A DNA stretch of 45,134 nucleotides from DASRPD01 sp035646535 (GTDB lineage Bacteria; Actinomycetota; Acidimicrobiia; IMCC26256; JANYLB01). A model generated the notes under the pieces. It ran no database searches, was not told where the DNA came from, and was given only the letters and a program-made list of their open reading frames with translations. This document shows positions 25,453 to 33,898 of this stretch, in pieces. The stretch covers positions 1-45,134 of the forward strand of contig DASRPD010000028.1 of NCBI GenBank assembly GCA_035646535.1. The letters are read 5' to 3'. The position numbers were made by a program, and so were the translations under genes. How positions within the stretch are numbered: position 1 is the stretch's first letter; every line of letters begins with the position of its first letter.

Positions 25453-26903
25453 GCTCGACTCCCTTCGCAGTCACCCTTGCGGCTGCCGCCGAGGCAGATC
25501 CCGAACGGCCGGTCATCACCTGCGCCGGACGGACCGTCACTCGACGCGAGCTCGATGTGCGCACCAACCGCCTCGCCCGTGCCTACGAGCAGCTCGGCGT
25601 GACGCCCGATTCGTTCGTGACCATCGGGCTCCCCAACGGCATCGAGTGGTTCGAGTCGGCGATCGCGACCTGGAAGCTCGGCGCGACACCGCAACCCGTC
25701 TCGGGTCGACTCCCACGAGCCGAGCTCGACGCGATCACCGAGCTCGCCGATCCGAGTCTCGTGGTCGGGCTCGACGCGCCCGAGCGGCCGTGTATCCCGG
25801 CGGGCTTCGACCCCGACCCGGGCCTCGCCGACGCTCCCATCGATCCGCCCCGGGTGTCGAGCGCATGGAAGGCCCCCACCTCGGGTGGCAGCACGGGACG
25901 GCCCAAGCTGATCGTCGCCGGCGCTCCCGCGATCACCGCGCCGATCACGGCAAGCGGCCTCGGGCTCGGCATGGTCGCCGATGGCGTGCACCTGGCGACC
26001 GGACCGCTGTACCACAACGGCCCGCTGTCCTTCTCGGTCTACGCGCTGCTCCTCGGCAACCATGTCATCGTCATGGAGCGCTTCGATGCCGAAGAGGCGC
26101 TCGCTCTCACCGAGCGGTACCACGTCGATTGGATGTACGCGGTCCCGACGATGATGCAGCGAATCTGGAAGCTCCCCGAAGCGTCACGCGAACGCTACGA
26201 CCTGTCGTCACTGCAGGTCGTGTTCCACCTGGCCGCGCCGTGCCCCGACTGGCTCAAGCGAGCGTGGATCGACTGGCTCGGTCCCGAACGGATCTGGGAG
26301 CTGTACGCGGGCACCGAGTCCCAAATGGTGACGGTCATTCGCGGGGACGAGTGGCTCGAACATCCCGGCTCGGTGGGCCGGCCGATCCTCGGCGAGATCC
26401 GCATCCTCGACGTCGATGGCCGCGAGATTCCAGCCGGCGACGACGGCGAGGTCTTCATGCGCGCACCCGAGGGGATGACGACCTACCGCTACGTCGGCGC
26501 GACGGCGCGCACCGTCGACGGATGGGAATCACTCGGCGACATGGGCCATGTCGACGCGGACGGCTACCTGTACCTCGGCGACCGCTCCGCCGACATGATC
26601 CTCGTCGGCGGCGCCAACGTGTACCCCGCTGAGGTGGAGGGCGCACTCGACGCGCACCCGCTCGTCGCCTCGAGCTGCGTGATCGGCCTCCCCGACGACG
26701 ATCTCGGTCACCGCGTCCACGCCATCATCCAGCCCGCGGGTGGTGCGGCGGAGCCTGTCACCGACGCGCAGCTCCAGAGGTTCCTCGCCGATCGGCTGAC
26801 CCGGTACAAGATCCCGCGCACATTCGAGCGCGTCGACCATCCGTTGCGCGACGACGCGGGCAAGGTGCGCCGCTCCGCGCTTCGGGCCGAGCGCTTGGAC
26901 TGA
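25449..26903 (+). CDS. AMP-binding acyl-CoA synthetase
   Basis: This 484-residue adenylate-forming ligase starts at a GTG overlapping the previous stop. The P-loop TSGGSTGRPK (residues 144-153), ELYAGTESQMVTV, GDMGHVDADGYLYLGDRSAD (core hinge) and the C-terminal catalytic lysine in DDAGKVRRSAL are intact. It is predicted to activate a carboxylic acid to an acyl-CoA with ATP. The short length, and YAGTE where many ligases have YGxTE, resemble actinobacterial ligases of steroid, bile-acid or aromatic acids, but the substrate is not readable. It is the intact counterpart of the broken ligase at 39657-40612. Confidence 0.9.
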   Translation: MSSTPFAVTLAAAAEADPERPVITCAGRTVTRRELDVRTNRLARAYEQLGVTPDSFVTIGLPNGIEWFESAIATWKLGATPQPVSGRLPRAELDAITELADPSLVVGLDAPERPCIPAGFDPDPGLADAPIDPPRVSSAWKAPTSGGSTGRPKLIVAGAPAITAPITASGLGLGMVADGVHLATGPLYHNGPLSFSVYALLLGNHVIVMERFDAEEALALTERYHVDWMYAVPTMMQRIWKLPEASRERYDLSSLQVVFHLAAPCPDWLKRAWIDWLGPERIWELYAGTESQMVTVIRGDEWLEHPGSVGRPILGEIRILDVDGREIPAGDDGEVFMRAPEGMTTYRYVGATARTVDGWESLGDMGHVDADGYLYLGDRSADMILVGGANVYPAEVEGALDAHPLVASSCVIGLPDDDLGHRVHAIIQPAGGAAEPVTDAQLQRFLADRLTRYKIPRTFERVDHPLRDDAGKVRRSALRAERLD

Positions 26904-27000
26904 TCAGGTGACGAAGCGGAAGGCTTGACCGCCCCGGGCGCGGCTCCTCCGGCGACCGAGGGCACGCCGAGCGGGCTGGCGATATCGAACACCTGTTCGC

Positions 27001-27006
27001 TATCAT
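27001..27006 (+). promoter_or_regulatory. Candidate -10 box of a leaderless transcript (alkB)
   Basis: TATCAT ends 6 nt before the GTG at 27013. It is the same hexamer with the same spacing as at the TetR gene start (7707-7712). Confidence 0.5.
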
Positions 27007-27012
27007 CGCCGG

Positions 27013-27606
27013 GTGGCGCTCCAGCTCACCTTGCACGGCACCGACGCGCGCAGCATCGACAGCCAGGCCGTGTTCGAGCGCAGGCCGCTCGACGGCACGT
27101 CTTGGCTGGACGTCGCCCGCGGCTGGCTCCACGGCGCCGACACCCTGGCCTGCGAGCTGGTGTCACGTGTCCCTTGGCGCCAGGGGCGGCGGCGGATGTG
27201 GGACCGCATGGTCGACGACCCGCGCTTGTCCTACCGGTCGCTCAGCGGCGGCGCGCCGGTGCACCCTGCGTTCACGGCACTCGGCGCGGCCCTCGCAGAC
27301 CACTACGGGAGGCCGCTGCGGGGACCGGCGCTCAACTACTACCGCGACGGTCGAGACAGCGTGGCGCCGCACGCGGATCGAGAGCTGCGCGATCTGGGTG
27401 ACACGCTGATCGCGATCGTCACGCTCGGAGCCCGCCGGCCGTTCCTCGTTCGGCCGAAATCCGGCGGACGGTCGCTCGACCTGGCGCCCGGATCCGGTGA
27501 CCTGCTCGTCATGGGCGGGGCGACGCAGCTCGGCTTCACCCACGCCGTACCCAAGGTCGCGCACGCGGGGCCGCGCATCTCGCTGTCCTGGCGCTGGCAT
27601 CGCTGA
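27013..27606 (+). CDS. alkB: AlkB-family alpha-ketoglutarate-dependent dioxygenase
   Basis: This 197-residue Fe(II)/2-oxoglutarate dioxygenase oxidatively removes alkyl lesions from nucleic acid bases. The iron ligands are His120 and Asp122 (YRDGRDSVAPHADRE) and His177 (GFTHAVPKV). The RxxxxxR pair that binds 2-oxoglutarate is Arg188 and Arg194 (RISLSWR). LNYYRDGRDS is a hallmark of the group common in actinobacteria. The GTG start is set by the -10 box and gives the expected length. The gene stands alone after the ligase operon. Its 3' end meets the exporter operon with a 27-nt gap. Confidence 0.93.
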   Translation: MALQLTLHGTDARSIDSQAVFERRPLDGTSWLDVARGWLHGADTLACELVSRVPWRQGRRRMWDRMVDDPRLSYRSLSGGAPVHPAFTALGAALADHYGRPLRGPALNYYRDGRDSVAPHADRELRDLGDTLIAIVTLGARRPFLVRPKSGGRSLDLAPGSGDLLVMGGATQLGFTHAVPKVAHAGPRISLSWRWHR

Positions 27607-27633
27607 CCTACCCTCTTCGCGGGTGAGCGCCGG

Positions 27634-28428
27634 CTACACGCCCGCGCGCTCGGCGCGGTGCAGCGCAGTGATCGACCAGACCGTGAGCACCACCATCAGG
27701 CCGACGAGCACGAGGAAGGCAGTGGCCGCGGTGTCGGCGTCACCCGCGACCAGGTCGCGCGCCGCGGTGATCACCCGGCTGATCGGGTTCACCTCCGCCG
27801 CCCCACGGATCCATCCCTCGAGCAGCACGAGCGGCACGAACACCGGGGCGAGGAAGAAAGCCACGAAGATCGGCATCTGGATGAGCGGGCCGGCCTGCAC
27901 GTTGCGCACCCGGTACGCCACCCCCGCCGACCACAGCACCCCGACCTGACTCAGGCCGAGGCCCAGCAGCACCAGCAGCCCGAACTCGAGCAGGGAGCCG
28001 TTGAAGTTGATGCCGGTCGCGAATCCGACGAGCGAGATCACGATCATGAACACCGTGGCCCGCACCGCGCCGGCCGCGAGGAAGCCCACGAGGATGCCTC
28101 GGCGGTCGGGCGTAGCGAGGAAGAGGCGACGCATGAACCCCGTCTCGAAATCGCGCATCATTGCGAAGCCCAGGAACACTCCACCGAACATCGAGCCCTG
28201 CAACAGCACGAACGCCCACTGGAAGGTGGTGTAGCCCGGCGGGTAGTCGAAGTTGGGGACGTTGGCGATGCCCGCGAGCCCGCCGGCGAACGCCGTGTAG
28301 AAGAACAGCGGAAAGATCAGCGACGGCAGGAAGAGCGAGGGTTTCGAGTAGAAGGTCTTCAATGACCGCCACGCCACCGCGCCTGCGACACCGATGACTG
28401 TGCTCCTCCGGGCGACCTGCACGCTCAT
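27634..28428 (-). CDS. ABC-2 type exporter permease (second of two)
   Basis: This 264-residue membrane protein starts at 28428 (MSVQVARRSTVIG), sharing ATGA with the upstream permease stop. It has about six helices, among them PSLFLPSLIFPLFFYTAFAG, MIVISLVGFATGIN, ELGLLVLLGLGL-like and IFVAFFLAPVFVPLVLLEG. RDFETGFMRRLFLATPDRRG is the cytoplasmic loop typical of DrrB/NodJ-type permeases. It should pair with the other permease and the DrrA-type ATPase encoded upstream. Confidence 0.88.
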   Translation of the reverse strand: MSVQVARRSTVIGVAGAVAWRSLKTFYSKPSLFLPSLIFPLFFYTAFAGGLAGIANVPNFDYPPGYTTFQWAFVLLQGSMFGGVFLGFAMMRDFETGFMRRLFLATPDRRGILVGFLAAGAVRATVFMIVISLVGFATGINFNGSLLEFGLLVLLGLGLSQVGVLWSAGVAYRVRNVQAGPLIQMPIFVAFFLAPVFVPLVLLEGWIRGAAEVNPISRVITAARDLVAGDADTAATAFLVLVGLMVVLTVWSITALHRAERAGV

Positions 28429-29243
28429 GCCCCTCGCTCCAGCCGCGTCCGCGCCGCGCCGGCCGACAGTGCGACGGTCAACACGGCCAGCGGCACGATG
28501 ACTGCGAAGCCGCGGCCGAGGGCCTGCGCGTCCCATCCGGTGATGAACAGGCTACGGATCGCCTCGATGACGTACGAGATCGGGTTGATCGTGGCGATGA
28601 GCTTGAACCAGCCCACCGTCATGAGACTGCGGGGGAAGTTCGATGACGACAGGAACAGCATCACGAAGAAGAGCGGGAACATTCCCTCCACGGCCTCCGA
28701 CGACCCGAGTCGCAACGCGAGGTAGGTGCCGAACCCGCCGAAGAAGAGCGCCGCCAGCGCGGCGAAGGCGAGGATCACGGGCACGCCGAGCAGTCCCGCG
28801 TCGGGCTCAACGCCGAGCGCGAGACCGACGATGAGATACACGACGCCGTTCAGGAGCGACACGCCCACGATGCCGAGCAGGTGACCGCTCAGCAGCGCGC
28901 TACGGCTGAGCGGCGTGAGCGACAGGCGGTTGAGAAACCCGTCTTCGATGTCGACGGCCATGTTCGAGCCCGCGATCGTGGCCAGGTTCACCGCCCCGAA
29001 GATGAACGTGTTGGCTATCCAGAAGTCCATGTAGGTCGCGCCGGGGAAACCCGGGAGCTCGTCGGCCCGACTCAGGCCGGCACTGTTGATGATCATCAGC
29101 AACAGCGGGAACACCAACGGGAACACGAACTGACCGGGCTGGCGCATCACCCGGAGGAACGAGCGGCGCGCGAGGAAGCCGACCTGGGTCGAGAGGGGCG
29201 CGGACACCGGCCGCGCCGCGACCGAGATCTCGACCGCGCTCAC
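28425..29243 (-). CDS. ABC-2 type exporter permease (first of two)
   Basis: This 272-residue membrane protein is coupled by ATGA overlaps to the ATPase gene before it and the second permease after it. FVFPLVFPLLLMIINSAGLS is the first long helix. DIEDGFLNRLSLTPLSRSAL is the conserved ABC-2 loop, matching the equivalent loop of the second permease. Further helices run through LLGVPVILAFAALAALFFGG and the GMFPLFFVMLFLSSSNFPRS region. Two different ABC-2 subunits with one ATPase suggest a heterodimeric exporter. Confidence 0.88.
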   Translation of the reverse strand: MSAVEISVAARPVSAPLSTQVGFLARRSFLRVMRQPGQFVFPLVFPLLLMIINSAGLSRADELPGFPGATYMDFWIANTFIFGAVNLATIAGSNMAVDIEDGFLNRLSLTPLSRSALLSGHLLGIVGVSLLNGVVYLIVGLALGVEPDAGLLGVPVILAFAALAALFFGGFGTYLALRLGSSEAVEGMFPLFFVMLFLSSSNFPRSLMTVGWFKLIATINPISYVIEAIRSLFITGWDAQALGRGFAVIVPLAVLTVALSAGAARTRLERGA

Positions 29244-30202
29244 GCGGGCGTGAGGGACTCGCCGCCCTCCAGCATGTGTCCGGTCTTGGCGAGGAACACA
29301 TCGTCGAGGGTCGGCGCGTGCAACTGCAGGTCCGCGACCACGATGCCGGCCCCGTCGAGGGCACGCACGACCTCGGTCACCGAGAAGTCGCGACCGAGGC
29401 GCACTGCCCGAGCGCCCGTGGTGGTCTCCTCCAACTCGCCGAAGGCTGCCAGCGCGCGCCCGAGATCCTCACAGCGCGCCTCGTCGGTCGGCACCACGTC
29501 GACGCGGGGCCGGCCGATCTCGGCCTTCAGTGCCGTGGGTGTGCCCTCGGCGACGATCCGGCCATGGTCGATGATCCCGACGCGGTGGGCGAGCGCGTCG
29601 GCCTCCTCTAGGTACTGCGTGGTGAGGAACACGGTCACGCCATCGTCCCGACTCAGCCGCGCGACCTCCTCCCACAACGCCACCCGGCTCTGCGGGTCGA
29701 GGCCAGTGGTCGGCTCGTCGAGGAAGAGGATCCTCGGGCCATGGACGAGCGCGAGCGCGAGGTCGAGTCGCCGCTTCATCCCGCCTGAGTAGCCGCCGGC
29801 CTTGCGGTGTGCGGCGTCGGTCAGGCCGACGCGTTCGAGGAGCTCCTCGGCACGCGCGGCACGCTCGGTCCTGCCGAGACCCTGCAGGGCCCCTTGCAGC
29901 AGCAGGTGCTCACGACCGTTGAGCTGGGGGTCGAGCGCGACGTCCTGCAGCGCCGCACCCATGATCCGACGCACCTCCGCGCCGGCCGTGCACACGTCGT
30001 GACCGCCGACGCGCGCGGTGCCCGCGGTCGGCGGCAGCAGGGTGGTGAGCACGAGGGCCGTGGTCGACTTGCCCGCGCCGTTCGGGCCGAGGAACCCGTA
30101 GATCTCGCCCGGCGCCACGGCCAGGTCGATGCCGTCGACGGCGCGCACTCCGCCCTTGAACTCTCGGACCAGACCTTCGACCTCGATACCTGCCTCCCGC
30201 AC
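29240..30202 (-). CDS. ABC exporter ATP-binding protein, DrrA type
   Basis: This 320-residue ATPase has Walker A GPNGAGKST, Q-loop region MGAALQDVALDPQLNGREHL, signature GGYSGGMKRRLDLALAL, Walker B RILFLDEPTTGLDPQSR and H-loop VFLTTQYLEEADALAHR. About 90 C-terminal residues form the DrrA-type accessory domain. Family members export drugs, glycolipids or polyketides, or act in self-resistance. The start is a GTG at 30202 with no ribosome site; TAGCAT on the minus strand at 30216-30211 lies 8 nt ahead and may be a leaderless -10 box. It is the first gene of a three-gene exporter operon. Confidence 0.92.
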   Translation of the reverse strand: MREAGIEVEGLVREFKGGVRAVDGIDLAVAPGEIYGFLGPNGAGKSTTALVLTTLLPPTAGTARVGGHDVCTAGAEVRRIMGAALQDVALDPQLNGREHLLLQGALQGLGRTERAARAEELLERVGLTDAAHRKAGGYSGGMKRRLDLALALVHGPRILFLDEPTTGLDPQSRVALWEEVARLSRDDGVTVFLTTQYLEEADALAHRVGIIDHGRIVAEGTPTALKAEIGRPRVDVVPTDEARCEDLGRALAAFGELEETTTGARAVRLGRDFSVTEVVRALDGAGIVVADLQLHAPTLDDVFLAKTGHMLEGGESLTPA

Positions 30203-30242
30203 GACCGGGCATGCTAAACGGCCGCCCGCCGGGGTCCCATTC

Positions 30243-30265
30243 GAGACCCGAGCTCGACCGGTCTC
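30243..30265 (-). terminator. Possible terminator of the coiled-coil gene pair
   Basis: The 6-bp arms GAGACC (30243-30248) and GGTCTC (30260-30265) enclose an 11-nt loop that contains CGAGCTCG. The element is 28 nt beyond the stop of the downstream coiled-coil gene, and there is no T-run. Confidence 0.35.
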
Positions 30266-30292
30266 ACGCAGGCGGGGAACACCCGCGCGGTA

Positions 30293-30802
30293 TCACTGGC
30301 TCGCGAACTCCGGACTCGGAGACGGGAGGATCGGTTGACCGGTGAGCTCCGAGACCAACCTGTTGATCTCATCACTGAGCGCGTTCTGCTGATCCACGGT
30401 GGCGTTGATCTGTCTGATCGATGCGTTGTACCGGTCGAAATCGTCTCCGGACACGAGCGGGATCAATTGGCGCCACAGCGTGACCTGCCTCGACGCCGGC
30501 TCGAGCGACGCTCGGTCGAGCTCCAGAATCTCTCGGGCGAGCGCGGCGGTCTCCCGGGCCGCGGCTCGGCCCCCCTCGAGCTCGCTCTCCTGATGGCGCG
30601 CCAATGCCTGGCTTCGCTCCAACGAGCCGCCCGTCTCGCGTTGTGCGTCCTGCGCATCGCGCCGCGTCGACTGCCCCACGTTCATCCAGAACAGACTGCC
30701 GACCATCGCCCCGACCATGGCGATGACGCAGAGCCACCGCCAGATGCGACGGAACGACAGCCGCCGCGCCGGAGCCACCGGCGGCATGAGGGGCCGGCTC
30801 AC
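30293..30802 (-). CDS. Single-pass membrane protein with extracytoplasmic coiled coil, function unknown (pair member 2)
   Basis: This 169-residue protein has a short basic and proline-rich cytoplasmic end (PPVAPARRLSFRRIWRW) and one helix at about 22-41 (CVIAMVGAMVGSLFWMNVG). An outside domain of about 125 residues follows, almost entirely alpha-helical and charged (for example RETGGSLERSQALARHQESE and RYNASIRQINATVDQQNALS). The GTG start at 30802 shares GTGA with the stop of the preceding gene. I recognise no named family. The helix-rich outside region resembles the ligand domain of chemoreceptor-type sensors, but no signalling domain follows. It may act with its partner as a structural or sensory complex. 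Confidence 0.7.
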   Translation of the reverse strand: MSRPLMPPVAPARRLSFRRIWRWLCVIAMVGAMVGSLFWMNVGQSTRRDAQDAQRETGGSLERSQALARHQESELEGGRAAARETAALAREILELDRASLEPASRQVTLWRQLIPLVSGDDFDRYNASIRQINATVDQQNALSDEINRLVSELTGQPILPSPSPEFASQ

Positions 30803-31344
30803 GGCCGGACCGCGAGGGCAAGGGCGACGTCGAGACTCGCGAGGGAGTCGGACGCGGCTTTGACGCTGCTCTGCAGCGCCGCCAAGGTCACGTCGTAACT
30901 ATCGGCGGCAACGCTCACACCGGACCGGAACGCGTCCTTGCCGCCAGAGGTGTCGCCGGCATTGATCCGACCGATCGTGGCGTCGGCCGCGGCCACCAGA
31001 TCGTGTTGAGCCAGCACCGTCGTGTTCTGGGCTGCGCCGACGTCGAGCACTGTCGCGACCAGGGCGGTCGAGCCCTGGTCGATGCGTGTGGCGAGGCGTT
31101 CCGCCGCGTCGGACCGGGTATCGGCGCGCTCGACGAGCTCGGAGAGCCGGTCCGTCTCCACCCGAAGCTGCGATGTCTCCTCACGGACAGACGCACCCCG
31201 CGCGATGAACAGCGCCGACGCGCCGGCGAGCGCGATCACGACGACCAGCGGCAGCACACGGGCGAGCAATCGTCCCACCCGCGACTTGGACGCGGGCGCT
31301 GGCGGCTCCCATCGGGGGATGACGCCCCCGGTGATCCCTCGCAT
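30799..31344 (-). CDS. Single-pass membrane protein with extracytoplasmic coiled coil, function unknown (pair member 1)
   Basis: This 181-residue protein starts at 31344 after GGAGGT at 4 nt, which rules out a longer upstream start. The cytoplasmic end PRWEPPAPASKSRVGRLLAR is followed by one helix at about 30-49 (LPLVVVIALAGASALFIARG). The outside helical domain has long Ala/Asp/Thr-rich amphipathic stretches (QLRVETDRLSELVERADTRS and AADATIGRINAGDTS). Layout and length match the protein encoded immediately downstream, but the sequences are not obviously alike. The pair is co-translated and lies between a sulfatase and an exporter on the same strand. Confidence 0.7.
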   Translation of the reverse strand: MRGITGGVIPRWEPPAPASKSRVGRLLARVLPLVVVIALAGASALFIARGASVREETSQLRVETDRLSELVERADTRSDAAERLATRIDQGSTALVATVLDVGAAQNTTVLAQHDLVAAADATIGRINAGDTSGGKDAFRSGVSVAADSYDVTLAALQSSVKAASDSLASLDVALALAVRP

Positions 31345-31461
31345 CGTGACCTCCGGCGAACATTCCGTCCGCAATACCGACAATGGTTCGCTACGCACCG
31401 GCGGTCAACCGATGTCGGTCGGCCTCACGGTCGCGTCGTGGCCGCGCTCCGCCGGTGCGGC

Positions 31462-33756
31462 TTACTCGTGCTTGAGCGCGGCGGCCAGCTCGGATCGTAG
31501 GTCGGCAGGCGCGAGCGCCGGTACGACGATCTCGAGGGTGTGAAGCGTTCCGGTGAACGGCGCCGGCGGGGTGTAGTCGTCCACGACCGGAAATCCGGCA
31601 TCGCGACCGACGAGGAAGCCGCCACCACCGATCTGCCAACGGAACGGCAGGTGCCGGGACAGCTCACCCTCGGCCACCACCGCGGCGTCGACTGCGAGCC
31701 TGACCGTGCCGCCCGGGCGACCCTTCGCCTGTTCGTAGCTCACCGTGACCGTGTGGACGCCGGACGGCACCGCCGCCTCACCGGCCAGTCGCATGACCTC
31801 ACCGAGCAGCGCGAACGCAACCACGGGCCGACCCTCATGGAGGTAGCACGCCCAGCCGTTGCTCCAGTCGCCCAGCGAACAGAGCACACCGTTCGCGCCG
31901 CCGGCCGGGACGTCGAGCCGGGCCGCGATCCGGAACCCCGATCCGAGCGGCGGGAGCGCGTCCTCCGAGATGGGCCCTCCGCCTGGGCGCAACACCGCCC
32001 GCCATCTCATGCCGTTGGGTGACGGCTCGAGCGCGACGATGCGCTCGAGGAACGAGTCCGAGATGGGCAGGACCTGGTTGCGTCCGGCCTCGCTCCACCA
32101 TTGCTCGATGAGCGCGCGGACCTTGTCGGGATGCTCTGCGCTCACGTCATGGGCCTCGGAGAAGTCCTCGTCGAGGTGAAAGAGCGCCCAGTGGTCCTCA
32201 TCGAAGTCCTGGCTGCCGGTGACGCGCTCGACCTCGACGGACAGCTGTTGGCCGACGTGGTCGGTCGTGGCCTTCCAACCGTCGTGGTAGATCGCCCGAC
32301 TTCCGAGCATCTCGAAGTACTGGGTGTCGTGAGGTGCGGGCGCGTCCGCGTCGGTCAGCGTCGGGAGGAGAGACGCGCCGTCGATCCGTTGCTGAGTCAC
32401 GCCCCCGACGACCTCGGGCGCGTCGATGCCGGCCGCGTCGAGCACGGTGGGGAGGAGGTCGATGGCGTGGCAGAACTGCGACCGGATCTCGCCGCGCGCG
32501 GCAATGCCTCGGGGCCAGCGCACCACGAGCGGCGTGCGCACGCCGCCCAGCCAGGTGAACCGCTTCCACAGCCGGTGCGGTGTGTTGCCCGCCCACGCCC
32601 AGCCCCACGCGTAGTGGTTGTAGGCGCGAAACCCGCCGAGCTCGTCGGCTCGAGCGATCGTGTCCGCGATGTCATCCATCTCGTCGTGGATGAAGCGGTG
32701 CTCGTTCAGCGATCCGATCGGACCCCCCTCGGCGCTGGTGCCGTTGTCGGACAGCGCGAGGACGATGGTGTTCTCCGACGCGCCGATCTCGTCGAGGAAA
32801 CCGAGGACCCGGCCGATCTGCGCATCGGTATGCGAGAGGAATCCGGCGAACACCTCCATCATGCGGGCGAAGAGCCGGCGCTCGTCGGCGGGCAGCTCGT
32901 TCCAGTCCGCGACCCATGGCGGGCGGGTCGGCAGCGTCGTGGCTTCGGGGACGATGCCGGTCGCGAGCTGGCGAGCGAAGATCTCCTCCCGCCACGCCTC
33001 CCAGCCCTGGTCGAAACGCCCACGGAATCGGTCGATCCATGCGCGCGGTGCCTGGTGCGGCGCGTGGGTAGCACCCGGCGCGAAGTACAAGAGGAACGGC
33101 TTGTCGGGCGTGGCCTGCTGTTGGTCCTGCACCATGCGAATGGCTTGGTCGGCCAGATCCTCGGTGAGGTGGTAACCCTCCTCGGGCCGCCGAGGCGGAT
33201 CGATGAAGCCGTTGTCACGCACGAGCGCGGGGGTCCACTGGTTCGTGTCGCCGTTCAGGAAGCCGTAGTACCGCTCGAAACCCAGCCCGAGCGGCCACTG
33301 CGTGAACGGCCCCGACGCGCTCTGTTCCCAACGGGGTGCGAGATGCCATTTTCCGACCGCGAAGGTGCTGTAGCCCGCGTCGCGCAGGAGGCGAGGCATC
33401 GTCGCGGCCGACTGGGGAATCCGTGCCGTGTAGCCGGGATAGCCAACCGGCACGTCGGTGAGGAAGCCCATGCCGACTGCGTGGTGGTTCCGTCCCGTGA
33501 GCACGCACGCCCGCGTCGGAGAGCAGAGCGCGGTCACATGGAACCGGTTTGCGCGAACGCCCTCGGCCGCGAGCTGGTCGATCGCGGGTGTGTCGATGTC
33601 GGAGCCGAAGCAACCGAGCTGAGCGAAGCCGAGGTCGTCCAGCAGGATGACCACGACATTGGGCGCACCGTCGCGTGGCTTCGGCAACGCCGTGAACGAC
33701 GGCTCCGAGTCCGCGATGGTTCTCCCGATGCGCGCGGCCTGCCTCAGCTCGGTCAT
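31462..33756 (-). CDS. Arylsulfatase (type I, formylglycine-dependent)
   Basis: This 764-residue sulfatase hydrolyses sulfate esters. The start at 33756 (MTELRQAARIGRT) follows GAGGAG. PNVVVILLDDLGF (Asp metal ligands), LCSPTRACVLTGRNHH (C-x-P-x-R with Cys78 as the residue converted to formylglycine), FAVGKWHLAP, and TIVLALSDNGTSAEGG (second metal pair) are all intact. The C-terminal third, from about residue 540, contains a beta-sandwich-like region, typical of the long mycobacterial-type sulfatases of 760-790 residues. There is no signal peptide, so it may act in the cytoplasm or leave by another route. No formylglycine-generating enzyme gene is present in the window. Confidence 0.92.
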   Translation of the reverse strand: MTELRQAARIGRTIADSEPSFTALPKPRDGAPNVVVILLDDLGFAQLGCFGSDIDTPAIDQLAAEGVRANRFHVTALCSPTRACVLTGRNHHAVGMGFLTDVPVGYPGYTARIPQSAATMPRLLRDAGYSTFAVGKWHLAPRWEQSASGPFTQWPLGLGFERYYGFLNGDTNQWTPALVRDNGFIDPPRRPEEGYHLTEDLADQAIRMVQDQQQATPDKPFLLYFAPGATHAPHQAPRAWIDRFRGRFDQGWEAWREEIFARQLATGIVPEATTLPTRPPWVADWNELPADERRLFARMMEVFAGFLSHTDAQIGRVLGFLDEIGASENTIVLALSDNGTSAEGGPIGSLNEHRFIHDEMDDIADTIARADELGGFRAYNHYAWGWAWAGNTPHRLWKRFTWLGGVRTPLVVRWPRGIAARGEIRSQFCHAIDLLPTVLDAAGIDAPEVVGGVTQQRIDGASLLPTLTDADAPAPHDTQYFEMLGSRAIYHDGWKATTDHVGQQLSVEVERVTGSQDFDEDHWALFHLDEDFSEAHDVSAEHPDKVRALIEQWWSEAGRNQVLPISDSFLERIVALEPSPNGMRWRAVLRPGGGPISEDALPPLGSGFRIAARLDVPAGGANGVLCSLGDWSNGWACYLHEGRPVVAFALLGEVMRLAGEAAVPSGVHTVTVSYEQAKGRPGGTVRLAVDAAVVAEGELSRHLPFRWQIGGGGFLVGRDAGFPVVDDYTPPAPFTGTLHTLEIVVPALAPADLRSELAAALKHE

Positions 33757-33898
33757 CCCTGCTCCTCGCACGTTCGCGCCCCGGACCCGCCCAGAGCAGT
33801 GGGCCAGCTTGGCGCGCACGACCCCGGCGGGGCCAGATGAGCCCTGGAATGGGACAGGGCCGCGGGCGGGCGTTCGACGGGTGTGGCAGCGTGGTCGC

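Noticed and set aside
32101..33840. Long plus-strand frame opposite the sulfatase
   Set aside because: It is an antisense shadow with no recognisable motif; all sulfatase catalytic motifs are on the minus strand.
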